From Streptomyces antarcticus (GTDB lineage: Bacteria; Actinomycetota; Actinomycetes; Streptomycetales; Streptomycetaceae), in NCBI RefSeq assembly GCF_026627255.1, contig NZ_JAPNLM010000016.1:95749-159748 (forward strand): a DNA stretch of 64,000 bases, given 5' to 3'. The notes beneath the pieces are model-generated. The model did not search any database, was not told the DNA's origin, and was given only the letters and a program-made list of their open reading frames with translations. Position numbers and translations under genes: made by a program. The stretch's first letter is position 1. The number at the start of each line of letters is the position of its first letter. Shown in pieces: positions 63,915 through 64,000 of the stretch.

Positions 63915-64000
63915 ATGCCGAAGAACAAGACGCACAGCGGTTCCAAGAAGCGCTTCAAGATCACCGGCTCCGGCAAGGTGCTCCGTGAGCGTGCCGGCAA
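63915..64000 (+). CDS. rpmI: ribosomal protein bL35 (partial, cut by window end)
   Basis: The first 28 codons are present: MPKNKTHSGSKKRFKITGSG then KVLRERAG, the unmistakable L35 N-terminus. AGGAG lies about 13 bases before the ATG. It follows infC as in most bacteria, and rplT is expected beyond the window. Confidence 0.97.
   Translation, partial: MPKNKTHSGSKKRFKITGSGKVLRERAG

Overview
The window is chromosomal DNA from a high-GC actinomycete, almost certainly a Streptomyces. Third codon positions are nearly all G or C. GTG starts and long GC-rich shadow frames are common. The gene order matches, as far as I recall, the S. coelicolor core-chromosome stretch from the glycerol operon (gylR-gylCAB) down to infC-rpmI. 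No phage, plasmid, rRNA, tRNA or CRISPR features were seen. The only mobile-element-like feature is a ~169-bp MITE-like inverted-repeat element.

Layout. (1) 0.1-6.4 kb, minus strand: PAC2 protein and glycerol catabolism (glpD, glpK, glpF and the IclR regulator gylR), with matching putative GylR operators before glpF and gylR. (2) 6.7-16.7 kb: B12-dependent methionine synthase metH, a HAD hydrolase, two tandem orphan peptide-type solute-binding lipoproteins, an orphan NarL-type response regulator, and a RecB-like Fe-S nuclease. (3) 16.8-20.1 kb: a site-2 protease, TrmI tRNA methyltransferase, a secreted FG-GAP-like protein and a ferredoxin. (4) 20.4-34.2 kb: the complete Pup-proteasome locus: arc (ATPase), dop, pup, prcB, prcA, pafA, pafB, pafC. 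It also holds an endonuclease-VII-like gene between pup and prcB, a LacI/MFS pair between prcA and pafA, and two FKBP prolyl isomerases. (5) 34.2-39.1 kb: two tiny proteins, tatA, tatC and a Ski2/HelY-like helicase, followed by the MITE. (6) 39.4-49.6 kb: accessory genes: TetR, RluA-type pseudouridine synthase, class-C serine hydrolase, siderophore-interacting reductase with an iron-box-like dyad, 5'-3' exonuclease, XRE-cupin regulator, BtuF-like protein, an HTH protein with an unusual start region, and a TDT transporter with its LysR regulator. (7) 49.7-56.5 kb: ethanolamine/polyamine utilisation (gamma-glutamyl hydrolase, APC permease, GntR regulator, GlnA4-like gamma-glutamyl-amine synthetase, aldehyde dehydrogenase, SDR), with a shared operator motif. 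(8) 56.6-64.0 kb: secreted HAD phosphatase, PLP amino-acid deaminase/aldolase, an exported protein plus mycosin-like protease, SseB-like and DUF1844 proteins, and the translation operon infC-rpmI with a long structured leader.

Most interesting points: a Zn-ribbon/HNH endonuclease fused by overlap into the proteasome operon and carrying a TTA (bldA) codon; a Pup that already ends in Glu although Dop is present; three near-copies of one leaderless start module, two of them making a palindrome and one making a 15-codon micro-ORF, before the HTH gene at 46.8 kb; a shared CAATGGTT-N8-TACCTT site in the ethanolamine locus; an aldehyde dehydrogenase that appears to lack about 25 N-terminal residues; and an infC gene that most likely starts at ATC behind an attenuator. 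All functional calls are read from sequence and family memory. No database search was run.
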